Positions 25,066 through 34,203 are shown, counted from the first letter of the stretch. The stretch: DNA of 64,000 nucleotides from Kistimonas sp964291485 (GCA_964291485.2 OZ220224.1:2170001-2234000), one strand, 5' to 3'. The notes: generated by a model from the sequence alone, not told the origin. Numbers and translations: made by a program.

Positions 25066-27912
25066 GTGGCATTAGGTGATGTAGATCTGAAAGTGCTTGG
25101 GATTGTTCAGAACCTGTTAGGCGAAAATCAGGCAATAACCCGTGAAGAAATAGAGAGCAAGGTGCAAATGGCGCTTATGCTAAACCCTTCATGGTACTCT
25201 CAAGCCCAGCAAGAGGAAATTGTTGAGGAGTTACTTCGTCGTGCCAGTGCCTGGATTGGTGATGATGTCAGCCTGATCAACAATGAAGGTCATATTCCAT
25301 GGTTGACCCGAGATCGCAAAAGAGACTGGCGCTATTGGCAGCGATACCGGGAGTATCAGGAGAAAAAGCTGTCCTGGAATATTGTTGAGGGTCTGGATAA
25401 ATCTACAGATCAGATACTCTCTAACCTTGAGGACCCTGAGCGAGAAGGTGGCTGGGATCGTCGTGGTTTGGTGGTTGGCCATGTGCAGTCTGGTAAAACA
25501 GGTAACTATACTGGCCTGATCTGCAAGGCAGCAGATGCCGGTTACAAGTTAATTATTGTGCTGGCGGGGATGCATAATAACCTGCGTTCCCAGACCCAGA
25601 TTCGTCTGGATGAAGGTTTTCTTGGTTATACAACCAGCCCGATCCATGATGCGATTCAGGTTACTGGTGTTGGTCATATCGACAGCGATCCGTCGATTCG
25701 TCCCAACTTTGCAACTACTCGGTTGGAGAATGGTGACTTCAATCTTAGAATGGCGAAAACGCTGGGTGTTTCTCCGGAACAGAAACCTTGGCTATTTGTG
25801 GTTAAGAAAAACAAGTCTGTTTTGACGAGCCTGTTGAAATGGATCCAGGATCATGTTGCTAACACCCAGGATAAGGAAACGGGACGCAAGTTGGTGTCTC
25901 ATCTTCCCCTACTGGTGATTGATGATGAAGCCGATAATGCCTCGGTTGATACGGGGGATCAGGTATTTGATGAGCTTGGCAAGCCTGATGTGGAGCACGA
26001 GCCGACGGCCATAAACCGTTTGACGAGGCAAATACTACATACGTTTACACGTAAGGCTTACGTCGGTTATACGGCTACCCCCTTTGCCAATATTTTTATC
26101 CATGAGCGTGGCGAAACCGACAATGAAGGTCCGGATCTTTTCCCTTCGGCATTTATTTGTAATCTATCCGCGTCTTCCAGTTATGTCGGTCCAACCAAGG
26201 TTTTCGGCCTGTCCAGTGATGGGTCCCGCACTCAGGCACTCCCTTTGGTTCGTGTAGTCAGTGACCACTGTACCGAGGATGGAAGGTTTGGCTGGATGCC
26301 ACATAAACACAAGAATGGTCACACACCTGTCTGTGACAATGAACATGGAATCCCCGAATCATTAAGAGAAGCTGTTGATGGTTTTATCCTCAGTTGTGTA
26401 TTGAGGCGTTTGCGTGGTCAGGGGGATCAGCACTGCTCCATGCTCGTTCATGTCACACGGTTTACCTCTGTTCAGGGTGCGGTGAAGGATCTGATAGCTA
26501 ATTATGTGGGTAAACTGAAACAGCGTTTGACCCGGAATATCGGGCATCAGGAAATTATCAGCAATCTGCATCGACTATGGGAGCAGGATTTTATCCCAAG
26601 CACTTGTAAGGCTGGCAAAATGTTTCCTGAGATGGTTACTGAAGAGATGGCCGACTGGAGGAATATTGAACCATTGCTTGCGGGTACTCTTTCAGAAATT
26701 GATGTACGAGCAATCAACGGGCACGCCAAAGAGGCTCTGGATTACGCAGATAATACTGGTGGCCTGAAGGTTATTGCTATTGGTGGCGATAAACTGGCCC
26801 GGGGCCTGACACTTGAAGGCTTGACTGTGAGTTACTTTCTCCGAGCATCACGGATGTACGACACCTTGATGCAGATGGGGCGTTGGTTTGGCTATCGTCC
26901 CGGCTATCTTGATCTTTGCCGACTCTACACGACGGATGATTTAGTTGAGTGGTTTGAGCATATTGCTGATGCGTCAGAAGAGTTGCGGGAAGAGTTTGAC
27001 CTTATGGTGGCCAGTGGCGCGACTCCGAGAGAATACGGCCTGAAAGTAATGTCACATCCTGTGCTGATGGTGACATCACGCCTGAAAATGCGTAGTGCCA
27101 AAAGTCTATATCTGTCGTTCAGTGGGCAATCGGTTGAAACTGTCTCCATGCTCAAGGATATGGCCAGTTTGAATGCCAATGAGAAGGCATTCCGGAAAAT
27201 GGTTGATGCTCTTGGCGAGCCGGATGAAATCACATCACAAAACAGGAATGGGCGGATCGACAAATGGAGTGGTGTGCAGTGGCATGATGTTTCCGCAGGA
27301 CGAGTTTGCGATTTTTTGGCTGAGTTCAGAACCCATCCTGCAGCCATGAAAGTCAACAGTCAGCTGTTATCTGAATTTATCGTTAATATGTCACGAGTGG
27401 GGGAGCTGGTGTCTTGGACTGTTTCAGTCATGAGCGGAAAACAGGAGAAGCCAATTCGAATCGGTAACCACCACAGCGTAAATCTGACCAAACGAAAGCC
27501 ACGTGATCAGCATGAGGATAGGTATACTATCCGGAGACTGTTATCACCCCGAGATGAAGCCTTGGACCTGAATGAGCAGGCGTGGAATGCCGCACTGGCA
27601 CTGACTCGTACCAGCTGGCATGCCGACCCCGGTCGATCAGAAGAGGATAAAGGAAAGCAGCCTGAGGTTCCTAATGGTCCGGCGATCAGAACTGTTCGTG
27701 GCTATGGTGCAGATGGTGTGCAACCACGTCCTGAAAACGGCCTGTTACTTATCTATCTTCTGGATCCACAGGTAATGGATCCAGAACTGAGCTCAGAAGC
27801 TCCTCCTGTTGTCTCTTTTGGTATCAGCTTCCCTGGAAGTCATAGTGGTACAAAAGTACGTTATGAAGTGAATAACGTACTTTGGGAACAGGATTATGGC
27901 CCGGCTTGGTAA
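25066..27912 (+). CDS. Z1-domain SF2 helicase-like ATPase
   Basis: A 948-residue protein with a GTG start and AAGGA upstream. Walker A is GHVQSGKTGNYTGL (138-151), Walker B LLVIDDEADNASVD (about 281-293), motif III-like YVGYTATPFANIF (about 334), then an Arg-finger type motif LMQMGRWFGYRPGY (about 605-618). The Z1 domain (named by Iyer and colleagues) spans about 440-680 with GDKLARGLTLEGLTVSYF. Proteins of this type pair with MORC-like ATPases in R-M-linked operons and are expected to translocate on DNA. The C-terminal 250 residues have no motif that I recognise. Confidence 0.9.
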   Translation: MALGDVDLKVLGIVQNLLGENQAITREEIESKVQMALMLNPSWYSQAQQEEIVEELLRRASAWIGDDVSLINNEGHIPWLTRDRKRDWRYWQRYREYQEKKLSWNIVEGLDKSTDQILSNLEDPEREGGWDRRGLVVGHVQSGKTGNYTGLICKAADAGYKLIIVLAGMHNNLRSQTQIRLDEGFLGYTTSPIHDAIQVTGVGHIDSDPSIRPNFATTRLENGDFNLRMAKTLGVSPEQKPWLFVVKKNKSVLTSLLKWIQDHVANTQDKETGRKLVSHLPLLVIDDEADNASVDTGDQVFDELGKPDVEHEPTAINRLTRQILHTFTRKAYVGYTATPFANIFIHERGETDNEGPDLFPSAFICNLSASSSYVGPTKVFGLSSDGSRTQALPLVRVVSDHCTEDGRFGWMPHKHKNGHTPVCDNEHGIPESLREAVDGFILSCVLRRLRGQGDQHCSMLVHVTRFTSVQGAVKDLIANYVGKLKQRLTRNIGHQEIISNLHRLWEQDFIPSTCKAGKMFPEMVTEEMADWRNIEPLLAGTLSEIDVRAINGHAKEALDYADNTGGLKVIAIGGDKLARGLTLEGLTVSYFLRASRMYDTLMQMGRWFGYRPGYLDLCRLYTTDDLVEWFEHIADASEELREEFDLMVASGATPREYGLKVMSHPVLMVTSRLKMRSAKSLYLSFSGQSVETVSMLKDMASLNANEKAFRKMVDALGEPDEITSQNRNGRIDKWSGVQWHDVSAGRVCDFLAEFRTHPAAMKVNSQLLSEFIVNMSRVGELVSWTVSVMSGKQEKPIRIGNHHSVNLTKRKPRDQHEDRYTIRRLLSPRDEALDLNEQAWNAALALTRTSWHADPGRSEEDKGKQPEVPNGPAIRTVRGYGADGVQPRPENGLLLIYLLDPQVMDPELSSEAPPVVSFGISFPGSHSGTKVRYEVNNVLWEQDYGPAW

Positions 27913-27969
27913 TGTGCTGGGAATATAAAAAATCCTGAATAGATTTGAATTGACTGGTGTAGTGTTGTT

Positions 27970-29760
27970 ATGGAATTGATTGATTTTCTCAGGCAGACAC
28001 AAGCTGAAGTGAAAAACCTGCTAAATGAGAAACTTGAATCCCCAGGAGAGTCTCTGCCCGTACCGGAAATTGCGTTTGCAGAAATCGTGATGGGGCATAT
28101 GTACGATGTTGGTATGACATTCGAGCCCCAGATTTGTCATTATGAGGCTGGTAAGGGCAAAACAAAGGTTCAATTAACCGGCTATGCCCATTCGGATGAA
28201 ACGGATCAGCTGGATCTTTTTGTCAGTCTGTATACAGGTGTTGAGGAAGAGATATCTATCCCCTCCTCAGAGGCAACAAACTCAGCCGAAAACTGTCTCC
28301 GTTTCCTGAGTGAGTGCGTTGATCAAAAGCTGGCCAGCAAGATGGATGAAACCAATGACGCTTATACCTTGGCACTGATTATCGAGGAGGTCTACCACAC
28401 TCTGGAGCAAATTCGTATCTATGTGCTGACGGATCGAATAGCCAAGTCCAAACAGTTTCAGTCCAGAGAAATCCAGGGAAAAACAATCAAACTGGAAATC
28501 ATGGATATTGAGCGCCTGTATCGACACACTGAAGCAGGAAGGCCTCGAGATGAACTGATTGTTAATTTTGAACAAATTTCCGGTGGTGCATTACCTTGTG
28601 TCTGGGTACCTGGAGAGATGAGCGAGTACGACTATGCCATGACTGTCATCCCGGGGGAGGCTCTGCGCTTCATTTATGAAAAGTATGGACAACGGGTTCT
28701 TGAGGCCAATGTTCGCTCGTTTTTGCAGGCGCTTGGAAAGGTTAATAAAGGTATCCGGAATACTTTAAAAGAACATCCGGAACGTTTTATGGCTTACAAC
28801 AATGGGCTGGTGATTGTTGCAGATGAAGCTCACCTAGGACAAACATCAGATGGTGGCCCTGGCATCACTTGGCTGAAGGGCTTGCAGATTGTTAACGGGG
28901 GTCAAACTACGGCTTCGCTGTACTTTACCCAGAAAAAAGATAAAAGTGTGGATCTATCTCGGGTCAGGGTACCAGCAAAACTTATTGTTCTTCGATCAGC
29001 AGATCAGGATGGAGAAGAATCTCTTATTAAAAATATTTCAAGGTATGCCAATAGTCAGAATGCTGTAAGACAGTCTGACTTGGAAGCTAATCATCCTTTG
29101 CATATAAGATTGGAAAACATCTCCAATACAACTTATTGCCCAGATGGTACAAGCCGCTGGTTCTATGAGCGTTCTGCAGGCAGTTACCGGGTCATGCTTG
29201 AGCGTGAGGGTACTACCGAAACTAAAAAGAAAGCTCTTCAAATCGCCATTCCAACATCGAGAAAAATGACAAAGCCGGATATGGCCAGATACCTCAATAT
29301 CTGGTCTAAAAAGCCTGATTTGGTCTCTCAGGGAGCACAGAAGAACTTCATTAAGTTTATGGAGTCATTACCATCGTATCGCTGGGAGTCTGGTGAAGAG
29401 ATGCCGACTCTTGATGACTATAAAAAGCTTGTTGCTAAAGCAATAATCTTTTTGAGTGCCCAGAAACTGATCCGTCGGAGATATCACGCCTTCCAAGCCA
29501 ATATCAATACCTATACCTTGGCAATTCTGGCAATGAAGCTCGGGTCTCGTTTAAATCTCGATATGGTCTGGCAGAATCAAGGGGTTTCGTCTTCCTTAAT
29601 GCAATTGATAAGTGATTGGTCTCAAAAAGTTCATGATGAGCTACATCGTTCTGCAATGACTCGAATGGTGTCGGAGTGGGCTAAGAAGCCGGAGTGCTGG
29701 GAGTGGATGCGGACAGTCAAATTTGATGCGCCACCTGCTGGTATTCCAGAGCTTATTTAA
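27970..29760 (+). CDS. AIPR-family (abortive phage resistance) protein
   Basis: A 596-residue protein of the AIPR family. The signature lies at about 265-420: ERFMAYNNGLVIVADEAHL, LKGLQIVNGGQTTASLYFTQ, VRVPAKLIVLRSADQDGEES, ISRYANSQNAVRQSDLEAN, then RWFYERSAGSYRVMLER. AIPR genes were first tied to abortive infection and often end Z1/MORC operons. The molecular activity is not established in my knowledge. The ATG is 57 bp after the Z1 stop, with a weak ribosome site. An in-operon position is likely, and a strong terminator follows at 29991. Confidence 0.85.
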   Translation: MELIDFLRQTQAEVKNLLNEKLESPGESLPVPEIAFAEIVMGHMYDVGMTFEPQICHYEAGKGKTKVQLTGYAHSDETDQLDLFVSLYTGVEEEISIPSSEATNSAENCLRFLSECVDQKLASKMDETNDAYTLALIIEEVYHTLEQIRIYVLTDRIAKSKQFQSREIQGKTIKLEIMDIERLYRHTEAGRPRDELIVNFEQISGGALPCVWVPGEMSEYDYAMTVIPGEALRFIYEKYGQRVLEANVRSFLQALGKVNKGIRNTLKEHPERFMAYNNGLVIVADEAHLGQTSDGGPGITWLKGLQIVNGGQTTASLYFTQKKDKSVDLSRVRVPAKLIVLRSADQDGEESLIKNISRYANSQNAVRQSDLEANHPLHIRLENISNTTYCPDGTSRWFYERSAGSYRVMLEREGTTETKKKALQIAIPTSRKMTKPDMARYLNIWSKKPDLVSQGAQKNFIKFMESLPSYRWESGEEMPTLDDYKKLVAKAIIFLSAQKLIRRRYHAFQANINTYTLAILAMKLGSRLNLDMVWQNQGVSSSLMQLISDWSQKVHDELHRSAMTRMVSEWAKKPECWEWMRTVKFDAPPAGIPELI

Positions 29761-30218
29761 ATATTGAAGTGCAGATGTTTTCATTTTACTAGTGGAAGTG
29801 TCTGACACTTATTGACAGTAAAGACCTGTAGTTTTTGCAAGTATGCAGAGCTAGGTTTTCATCATGACAGCCCGTATTCTGCGGGCTGTAGGCGACAAAA
29901 GTTCTGACAAAGCGAGAGTGGTAGTTGAAAAAATGTACCGTAGAGACGTTCAAAAATTGATTAACAACCAACCACCGCCAGATTTGAAAAGCCTGCCACC
30001 CAATGGGTGGCAGGCTTTTTTCGTTATAGTAAAAATTTTTGGTCATGCATAAAGCTCATGGCCTGAGATTAAGACTGCTGTCGTGGTAACGCTGCCCCTT
30101 GATTTTCTGACTCACTATTGTGAAGTGAGTTCTATCGGTTAAGGAGTGCGATTGGCCTTATCATGAATGCGCTTCAATTAATGATATTTGCTTGTATGGG
30201 GTGTCAGCGGGTCTTGAA
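29761..30218. other. Gene-free stretch after the defence operon
   Basis: About 460 bp without a supported gene. It contains an 8-bp stem hairpin (ACAGCCCG/CGGGCTGT, 29867-29889) and the terminator listed separately. A short ORF crossing the terminator is rejected. No tRNA or attachment-site core is visible, so the island edge on this side is undefined. Confidence 0.6.
29991..30021. terminator. Strong rho-independent terminator
   Basis: An 11-bp GC-rich stem GCCTGCCACCC/GGGTGGCAGGC with an AAT loop, preceded by AAAA and followed by six T on the plus strand, so it can end transcription in both directions. It lies 230 bp after the AIPR gene. Confidence 0.9.
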
Positions 30219-30632
30219 TTAACCCAGTGCATGAAAATACCAGTTCACGCCCCAAACGCTTAGAATCGTGACGATCAAGCCGCCAAAGGTGATCCAGAAT
30301 TGACGTGAGAAACCGGCCAAGTCCAACTTCAAGCCTGCTTCAACCAGCTTTATTTCACCTCTGACATCCTTGAGTTCACCACGTACATCTTTAATATCCC
30401 CTCGAATCTCCTGAATTTCCTCCTGCATAGTGTGCATGTCCTTCCGGACTTCCTCCCTTAGTCCTGTGATGGCAGATTCTGTGCGAAACTGCATCTGCAA
30501 CAGGGTTTCCTGCATGACCAGAAGGTCTTGTTTGGTTGCGTTGTATTCAGGAGCGAGGCTTTTGTCGAGCTGATAGGCCAGCTCTTCATCAATACCAATG
30601 CGCTTGAGTTCTTTGAATAGATTTGTCGTCAT
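30219..30632 (-). CDS. Coiled-coil protein with a C-terminal membrane segment
   Basis: A protein of about 137 residues from the ATG at 30632 (a GTG at 30641 is the alternative). After an N-terminal helix region (NLFKELKRIGIDEELAYQLD) comes a heptad-rich coiled coil (about 40-105; repeats such as EIRGDIKDVRGELKDVRGEI) and one membrane helix near the end (FWITFGGLIVTILSVWGVNW). The plan resembles small CCDC90/DUF1640-type membrane coiled-coil proteins, function unknown. It faces the defence operon and shares the bidirectional terminator zone. Confidence 0.65.
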   Translation of the reverse strand: MTTNLFKELKRIGIDEELAYQLDKSLAPEYNATKQDLLVMQETLLQMQFRTESAITGLREEVRKDMHTMQEEIQEIRGDIKDVRGELKDVRGEIKLVEAGLKLDLAGFSRQFWITFGGLIVTILSVWGVNWYFHALG

Positions 30633-30785
30633 AGTCCACACTGCATTGTTAGTGACATTTTAGGGATGGCAGCAAGCATAGTATTTTTTGTTGGGAACGC
30701 TAATGAGCATGTGTCTGGAAGTTGACCAGTTTTGAGGTGGTGGCTGATTAGTTAGGGCACATTGAGCATTTTTATGGATAGGAGT

Positions 30786-30790
30786 TTCCT
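30786..30790. repeat. 5-bp target site duplication of the IS element (left copy)
   Basis: TTCCT occurs directly before the left IS end and again at 32035-32039 directly after the right end. This is a typical duplication size for IS3-family insertions and fixes the element boundaries. Confidence 0.85.
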
Positions 30791-30853
30791 TGATCTGAGG
30801 AAGTAATTATGGACACCTTCTTAAGGGAGTAAAATCACTCTCTGAGGTGACCA

Positions 30854-31138
30854 ATGACTACCAAGAAAAAACGTAAATATCATTCACCGGAATTCAAAGC
30901 CGAAGCCCTGAGGTTGGCCGAGAAAACCAGTATCCCGTCAGCAGCCAGGGAGTTGGGATTGCAAGAGTCCCAGCTCTACGCATGGCGATCCGCAGCGCTC
31001 AGAAAAAAGACGGTCAGTGAGCGAGAGTCTGCGTTAGCGACTGAGGTTGCCAGACTCAAGCGCCAACTGGCGGTGCAGGCTGAGGAGCTTGAAATTCTAA
31101 AAAAGGCGGCCACCTACTTCGCAAAAAACCAAAAATAG
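30854..31138 (+). CDS. IS3-family transposase OrfA
   Basis: A 94-residue HTH protein that binds the IS ends. It has the usual YHSPEFKAEALRLAEKTS start, a HTH (IPSAARELGLQESQLYAWR) and a C-terminal leucine zipper (ALATEVARLKRQLAVQAEEL then EILKKAATYF). Near its end the heptamer AAAAAAC (31123-31129, read GCA AAA AAC) allows a -1 frameshift into OrfB, giving the fused OrfAB transposase as in other IS3 elements. A GAGGTGACC site precedes the ATG. Confidence 0.93.
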   Translation: MTTKKKRKYHSPEFKAEALRLAEKTSIPSAARELGLQESQLYAWRSAALRKKTVSERESALATEVARLKRQLAVQAEELEILKKAATYFAKNQK

Positions 31139-31152
31139 AGCGCTTCCGCTTT

Positions 31153-32004
31153 ATGCTCAGGAACAGGAGCCGGTTTTCTCTGGTCAGGATGGCTTCTGTT
31201 CTACGAGTCTCGCGAAGTGGGTACAACCGCTGGGAAAGAACCCGCCATAAATCCAGTCATCGCGCTGTCAAACAGCAGCTTCGTGACGGGTTGATTCTGG
31301 AGGCATTTCGGAGGAGTAAGTCTCGTTCAGGTTCTCGTCGTATCCAGAAAGACCTGGAGGATGCTGGTCAGCCTTGCTGTATCAAAACCGTTCAGGACAG
31401 CATGAAACGACAGAGTCTTGTTCCCAGGGCCGCTCGTAGATTCAGGGTCACGACTGACAGCAAGCACACGTTGCCTGTTGCGCCTAACCTGCTCAAGCGT
31501 GACTTTGTAGCCACAGCGCCCAACCAGAAATGGGCCGGTGATATCACCTATCTGCAAACCAGCGAAGGTTGGCTGTATCTGGCCGTTGTCATTGATCTGT
31601 TCTCACGTCGAGTCATAGGCTGGTCCATGGGAACCACAATGAAAGCTGACCTGGTGTGTGATGCATTGAACATGGCGCTCTGGCGCCGACGGTTTCCTGC
31701 TGGTGTGCTATTTCATAGCGATAGAGGCAGTCAGTACTGCTCTCAAGTATTCAGAGACATGATCGAGAAAAACGGCTGCCATCAGAGTATGAGCCGTAAA
31801 GGCGACTGTTGGGATAACGCTTGCGTAGAGAGTTTTTTCCACTCATTGAAAGTTGAGGCTATACATCATGAGCCAATGATGAATCGGGCGCAGATGCGGC
31901 AGGCGGTGTTTGAATACATTGAAGTCGATTACAATCGAACCCGCCGACACAGTTCATTGGGGTATATGACTCCCATGAATTTCGAGTTGGCAAAAGCAGC
32001 TTAG
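31153..32004 (+). CDS. IS3-family transposase OrfB (DDE integrase domain)
   Basis: A 283-residue DDE transposase lying in the -1 frame to OrfA; the frame is open upstream through KKPKIERFRF, so the natural product is probably the OrfAB fusion. The catalytic residues are visible: first Asp in WAGDITYLQTSEGWLYLAVV, second Asp in FHSDRGSQYCS, and Glu in GDCWDNACVESFFHSLKVE. An N-terminal HTH_21 part (AFRRSKSRSGSRRIQKDLED) precedes them. The stop at 32002-32004 lies four bases before the right inverted repeat. No sign of decay was seen. Confidence 0.93.
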   Translation: MLRNRSRFSLVRMASVLRVSRSGYNRWERTRHKSSHRAVKQQLRDGLILEAFRRSKSRSGSRRIQKDLEDAGQPCCIKTVQDSMKRQSLVPRAARRFRVTTDSKHTLPVAPNLLKRDFVATAPNQKWAGDITYLQTSEGWLYLAVVIDLFSRRVIGWSMGTTMKADLVCDALNMALWRRRFPAGVLFHSDRGSQYCSQVFRDMIEKNGCHQSMSRKGDCWDNACVESFFHSLKVEAIHHEPMMNRAQMRQAVFEYIEVDYNRTRRHSSLGYMTPMNFELAKAA

Positions 32005-32008
32005 GCCG

Positions 32009-32203
32009 ATGTCCATTTTTACTGAATCAGATCATTCCTCAGGTTATGGGTCAACCGGTGTACCGCACTGCAGACTATTGAAGCAGGACGGTTATTATTA
32101 CCGTGTATTGTTAGATAACACGATTTATCAATCCAACCTGAGTTATGACGACGCCATGTTGTTGATTGGAAAGCTGGTCTCGCTAAATGCCTGCATATTT
32201 TGA
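32009..32203 (+). CDS. Small ORF whose start lies in the IS right end
   Basis: 64 codons. The first 9 come from the IS inverted repeat, and the rest (GVPHCRLLKQDGYYYRVLLD, DDAMLLIGKLVSLNACIF) look protein-like. Across the rejoined pre-insertion site this frame has no ATG before a stop, so if a gene existed its start is unclear. It may be a small protein cut by the IS or a chance ORF. Confidence 0.3.
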   Translation: MSIFTESDHSSGYGSTGVPHCRLLKQDGYYYRVLLDNTIYQSNLSYDDAMLLIGKLVSLNACIF

Positions 32204-32290
32204 GGGAGTCATACAGTGAAAAATGATTCAGCTAGCGCATTGATGTTTCAATATGATATTTAACGTTATCGGAGTGCATGCGGGTTGGAA

Positions 32291-32782
32291 TTACTGTTGT
32301 TGCTGCGACTGCTGAATAAATGCGCGTAACTGTGCAATGAGGATTTTCTTATCATCCCGGCTTAGAAATTTACCCAATTCTTCTTCCTGTCCATGGGAAC
32401 GAATCCAGAGGTGGTGTGGCTCCCAGGGATGGGACGGTTGTCGAACCACAAAGTGTGCCCAGATCCGGTGATAATGCAGGGTTGTTTGAGGTTGATAATG
32501 ACCTTTCTCAATCGTCACCTGGTAATCCGTAAAGGTAATGATTTCCTTGCGCTGACGTTGCCAGGCGCAGTAATACAGGCCGGCAGCGAGTGCTATGATT
32601 TCCAGCAGCGAGAAGGGCAATACCAGATAGGCGCCAGCGAGCATCAGGCTGGTGGCAATGGTGAGCGACAGGCTCGACAGTATGAGCAGAAACCAAAGGT
32701 TACCTTTCCAGCTCAGTGAGTTATTGGGTTGTAGCAGGATGGAGCCTGTCAGTGTGTTGTAATCAAGGTCTGTGGTGACCAT
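32291..32782 (-). CDS. DUF2244 inner-membrane protein
   Basis: A 163-residue protein of the DUF2244 type, common in Proteobacteria and of unknown function. It has two membrane helices at about 27-70 (WFLLILSSLSLTIATSLMLAG and LVLPFSLLEIIALAAGLYYC), then a cytoplasmic beta-rich end with TDYQVTIEKGHYQ, WAHFVVRQPSHPWEPHHLWI and GKFLSRDDKKILIAQLRAFI. Related genes often stand near cytochrome oxidase genes, which is not the case here. A basic linker and a Gln-rich end complete the protein. Confidence 0.75.
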   Translation of the reverse strand: MVTTDLDYNTLTGSILLQPNNSLSWKGNLWFLLILSSLSLTIATSLMLAGAYLVLPFSLLEIIALAAGLYYCAWQRQRKEIITFTDYQVTIEKGHYQPQTTLHYHRIWAHFVVRQPSHPWEPHHLWIRSHGQEEELGKFLSRDDKKILIAQLRAFIQQSQQQQ

Positions 32783-32901
32783 CTTTCTGGAGCCGAATGC
32801 AGTGTCGTCTGATCAGGGCGAAACAAAACTCTGGTTTTCAGAGCATAGATAACAGGAGTAAAACTGTCGCTGTCTTACCGGTCACACAGGTTGGTGGTGA
32901 T

Positions 32902-33680
32902 GTGAACGGGCATGCATTCATAAAGCGTGAAGCCTGGTTTCGTTTTTATGCGGAACTGAATGACTTTTTACCCCAGAGCTACCGGCAGTGTGACCATCCG
33001 GTAAGCTTTATCGGACAGCCTGCTTTAAAGATCTGATTGAGGCGCAGCAGGTACCGCATACGGAAGTCGATCTCATTCTTGTGAATGGACAGCCGGTAAG
33101 CTTTAAACATCCACTACGCGGTGGAGAGCGGGTATCTGTCTATCCGGTTTTTGAACGGCTTGATATCCAGTCGGTGAACCGCTTGTGGCCAGCGCCATTA
33201 CGCCATCCCCGTTTTATTGCTGATGTTCACCTTGGCAGGCTCGCACGTTATCTACGGATTCTGGGGTTGGATGTCCTGTACCAGAACGATTATGAAGACG
33301 AAACGATCATAGCGGTCAGTCAGCAGACTCACCGAATTATTCTGACCCGTGATCTGGGCATGTTGAAAAATAGCCGAGTAAATCATGGGTATTGGCTACG
33401 AAATACCGATCCTGTTAAACAACTGCAAGAAGTGATTCAGGCGCTGCAGCTGGAATCGAGCTTCAAACCGTTTACCCGTTGTTGTGTTTGTAATGGTCAG
33501 TTGCAATCCGTAAGGGTTGAGCAGATATGGCATCGAATTCAGCCGGACACACGCCGTTATTACGATACCTTTTATCAATGCGATGCTTGCCAGCAAGTCT
33601 TCTGGAAAGGCAGTCATTATGCACGGATATTGGCTCAGTTAATGGAAGAAGGAATTGAGCTGCAGGTAGACTCTACCTAG
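32902..33680 (+). pseudogene. Mut7-C RNase-domain protein split by a -1 frameshift
   Basis: Two consecutive frames encode one family: a ubiquitin-like N-terminal domain (AWFRFYAELNDFLPQSYRQ) that stops at 33036, then, from about 33030 in the -1 frame, DLIEAQQVPHTEVDLILVNG followed by the Mut7-C RNase (PIN-like) domain (HPRFIADVHLGRLARYLRIL, YEDETIIAVS, RIILTRDLGMLK) and a zinc ribbon (CCVCNGQL ... CDACQQVFW). The join lies at T-TTA-AAG (33024-33030), which reads A-L-K-D-L-I-E after a -1 slip. One lost base is the simplest cause; programmed frameshifting is possible. The start is uncertain (GTG 32902 or an upstream codon at 32797). Confidence 0.75.
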
Positions 33681-33683
33681 GTA

Positions 33684-34157
33684 TTAATCCAGTTCATGCA
33701 GGTGAATGACTCTTTGGTTACTGCTGCCACGCCACGGGAGTGAAAGATCTCGTTTATCCAGCTCAAATTTTCCGTCAATCAGCACATCAACATAATCCAT
33801 GATTTCACGTTGAGAATCCGTCAGAGTCTCCAGTGTGTAGCCGGTCCAGAGCCAGATATCCTTGTCGGGATATTCTGCTTTTACCCGCTTCACGAGCTTC
33901 AGAATTCCATCAATATTACCAGGAAACAAAGGGTCACCACCGGACAGGGATAGCCCGTCACGGTGAATACGCGTATCACCGAGATCCTTGATAATCTGAT
34001 CTTCCATCTCTGACGTAAAAGGGTGACCGCCAGCCGCATTCCAGGAGCTGGAATTGTGGCAGCCTTTGCAGAAATGGTCGCAGCCACTGACAAACAGCGT
34101 ACAGCGGGTGCCAACGCCATTGACGACATCAATCGGGTAATACTGGAGATAGTTCAT
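33684..34157 (-). CDS. nrdG: Anaerobic ribonucleotide reductase activating protein NrdG
   Basis: A 157-residue radical-SAM enzyme that makes the glycyl radical on NrdD. The cluster-binding CxxxCxxC is seen in SGCDHFCKGCHNSSSW (about 25-40), followed by the SAM-binding GLSLSGGDPLFPGNI and WTGYTLETL segments. Length and order match NrdG. It lies downstream of nrdD on the same strand with a hairpin between them, so it is the second gene of an anaerobic dNTP-synthesis operon. Confidence 0.93.
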   Translation of the reverse strand: MNYLQYYPIDVVNGVGTRCTLFVSGCDHFCKGCHNSSSWNAAGGHPFTSEMEDQIIKDLGDTRIHRDGLSLSGGDPLFPGNIDGILKLVKRVKAEYPDKDIWLWTGYTLETLTDSQREIMDYVDVLIDGKFELDKRDLSLPWRGSSNQRVIHLHELD

Positions 34158-34176
34158 GGCGACTCGGACGGTAGCA

Positions 34177-34203
34177 GTCGGCCATTACCCTGTAATGGCC
34201 GAC
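34177..34203. promoter_or_regulatory. 11-bp hairpin between nrdD and nrdG
   Basis: GTCGGCCATTA and its exact complement around a five-base loop, with no T-run after it on the coding strand. It is more likely an RNA-processing or stability element adjusting NrdG against NrdD levels than a full terminator. Confidence 0.55.

Larger units (their letters stand above)
30791..32034 (+). mobile_element. Complete IS3-family insertion sequence
   Basis: A 1244-bp element bounded by 27-bp imperfect inverted repeats (21 of 27 bases match; both outer ends start TGATCTGA) and flanked by TTCCT duplications. It encodes OrfA and OrfB in two frames with a standard A-AAA-AAC slippery site between them. Intact ends, target duplication and open frames indicate a recent insertion that may still be active. 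The target was intergenic or within a small gene whose remains start at 32040. Confidence 0.93.

Noticed and set aside
29864..30052. Plus-strand 62-codon ORF after the AIPR gene
   Set aside because: It runs through the strong bidirectional terminator at 29991-30021 and has no ribosome site or protein-like composition.
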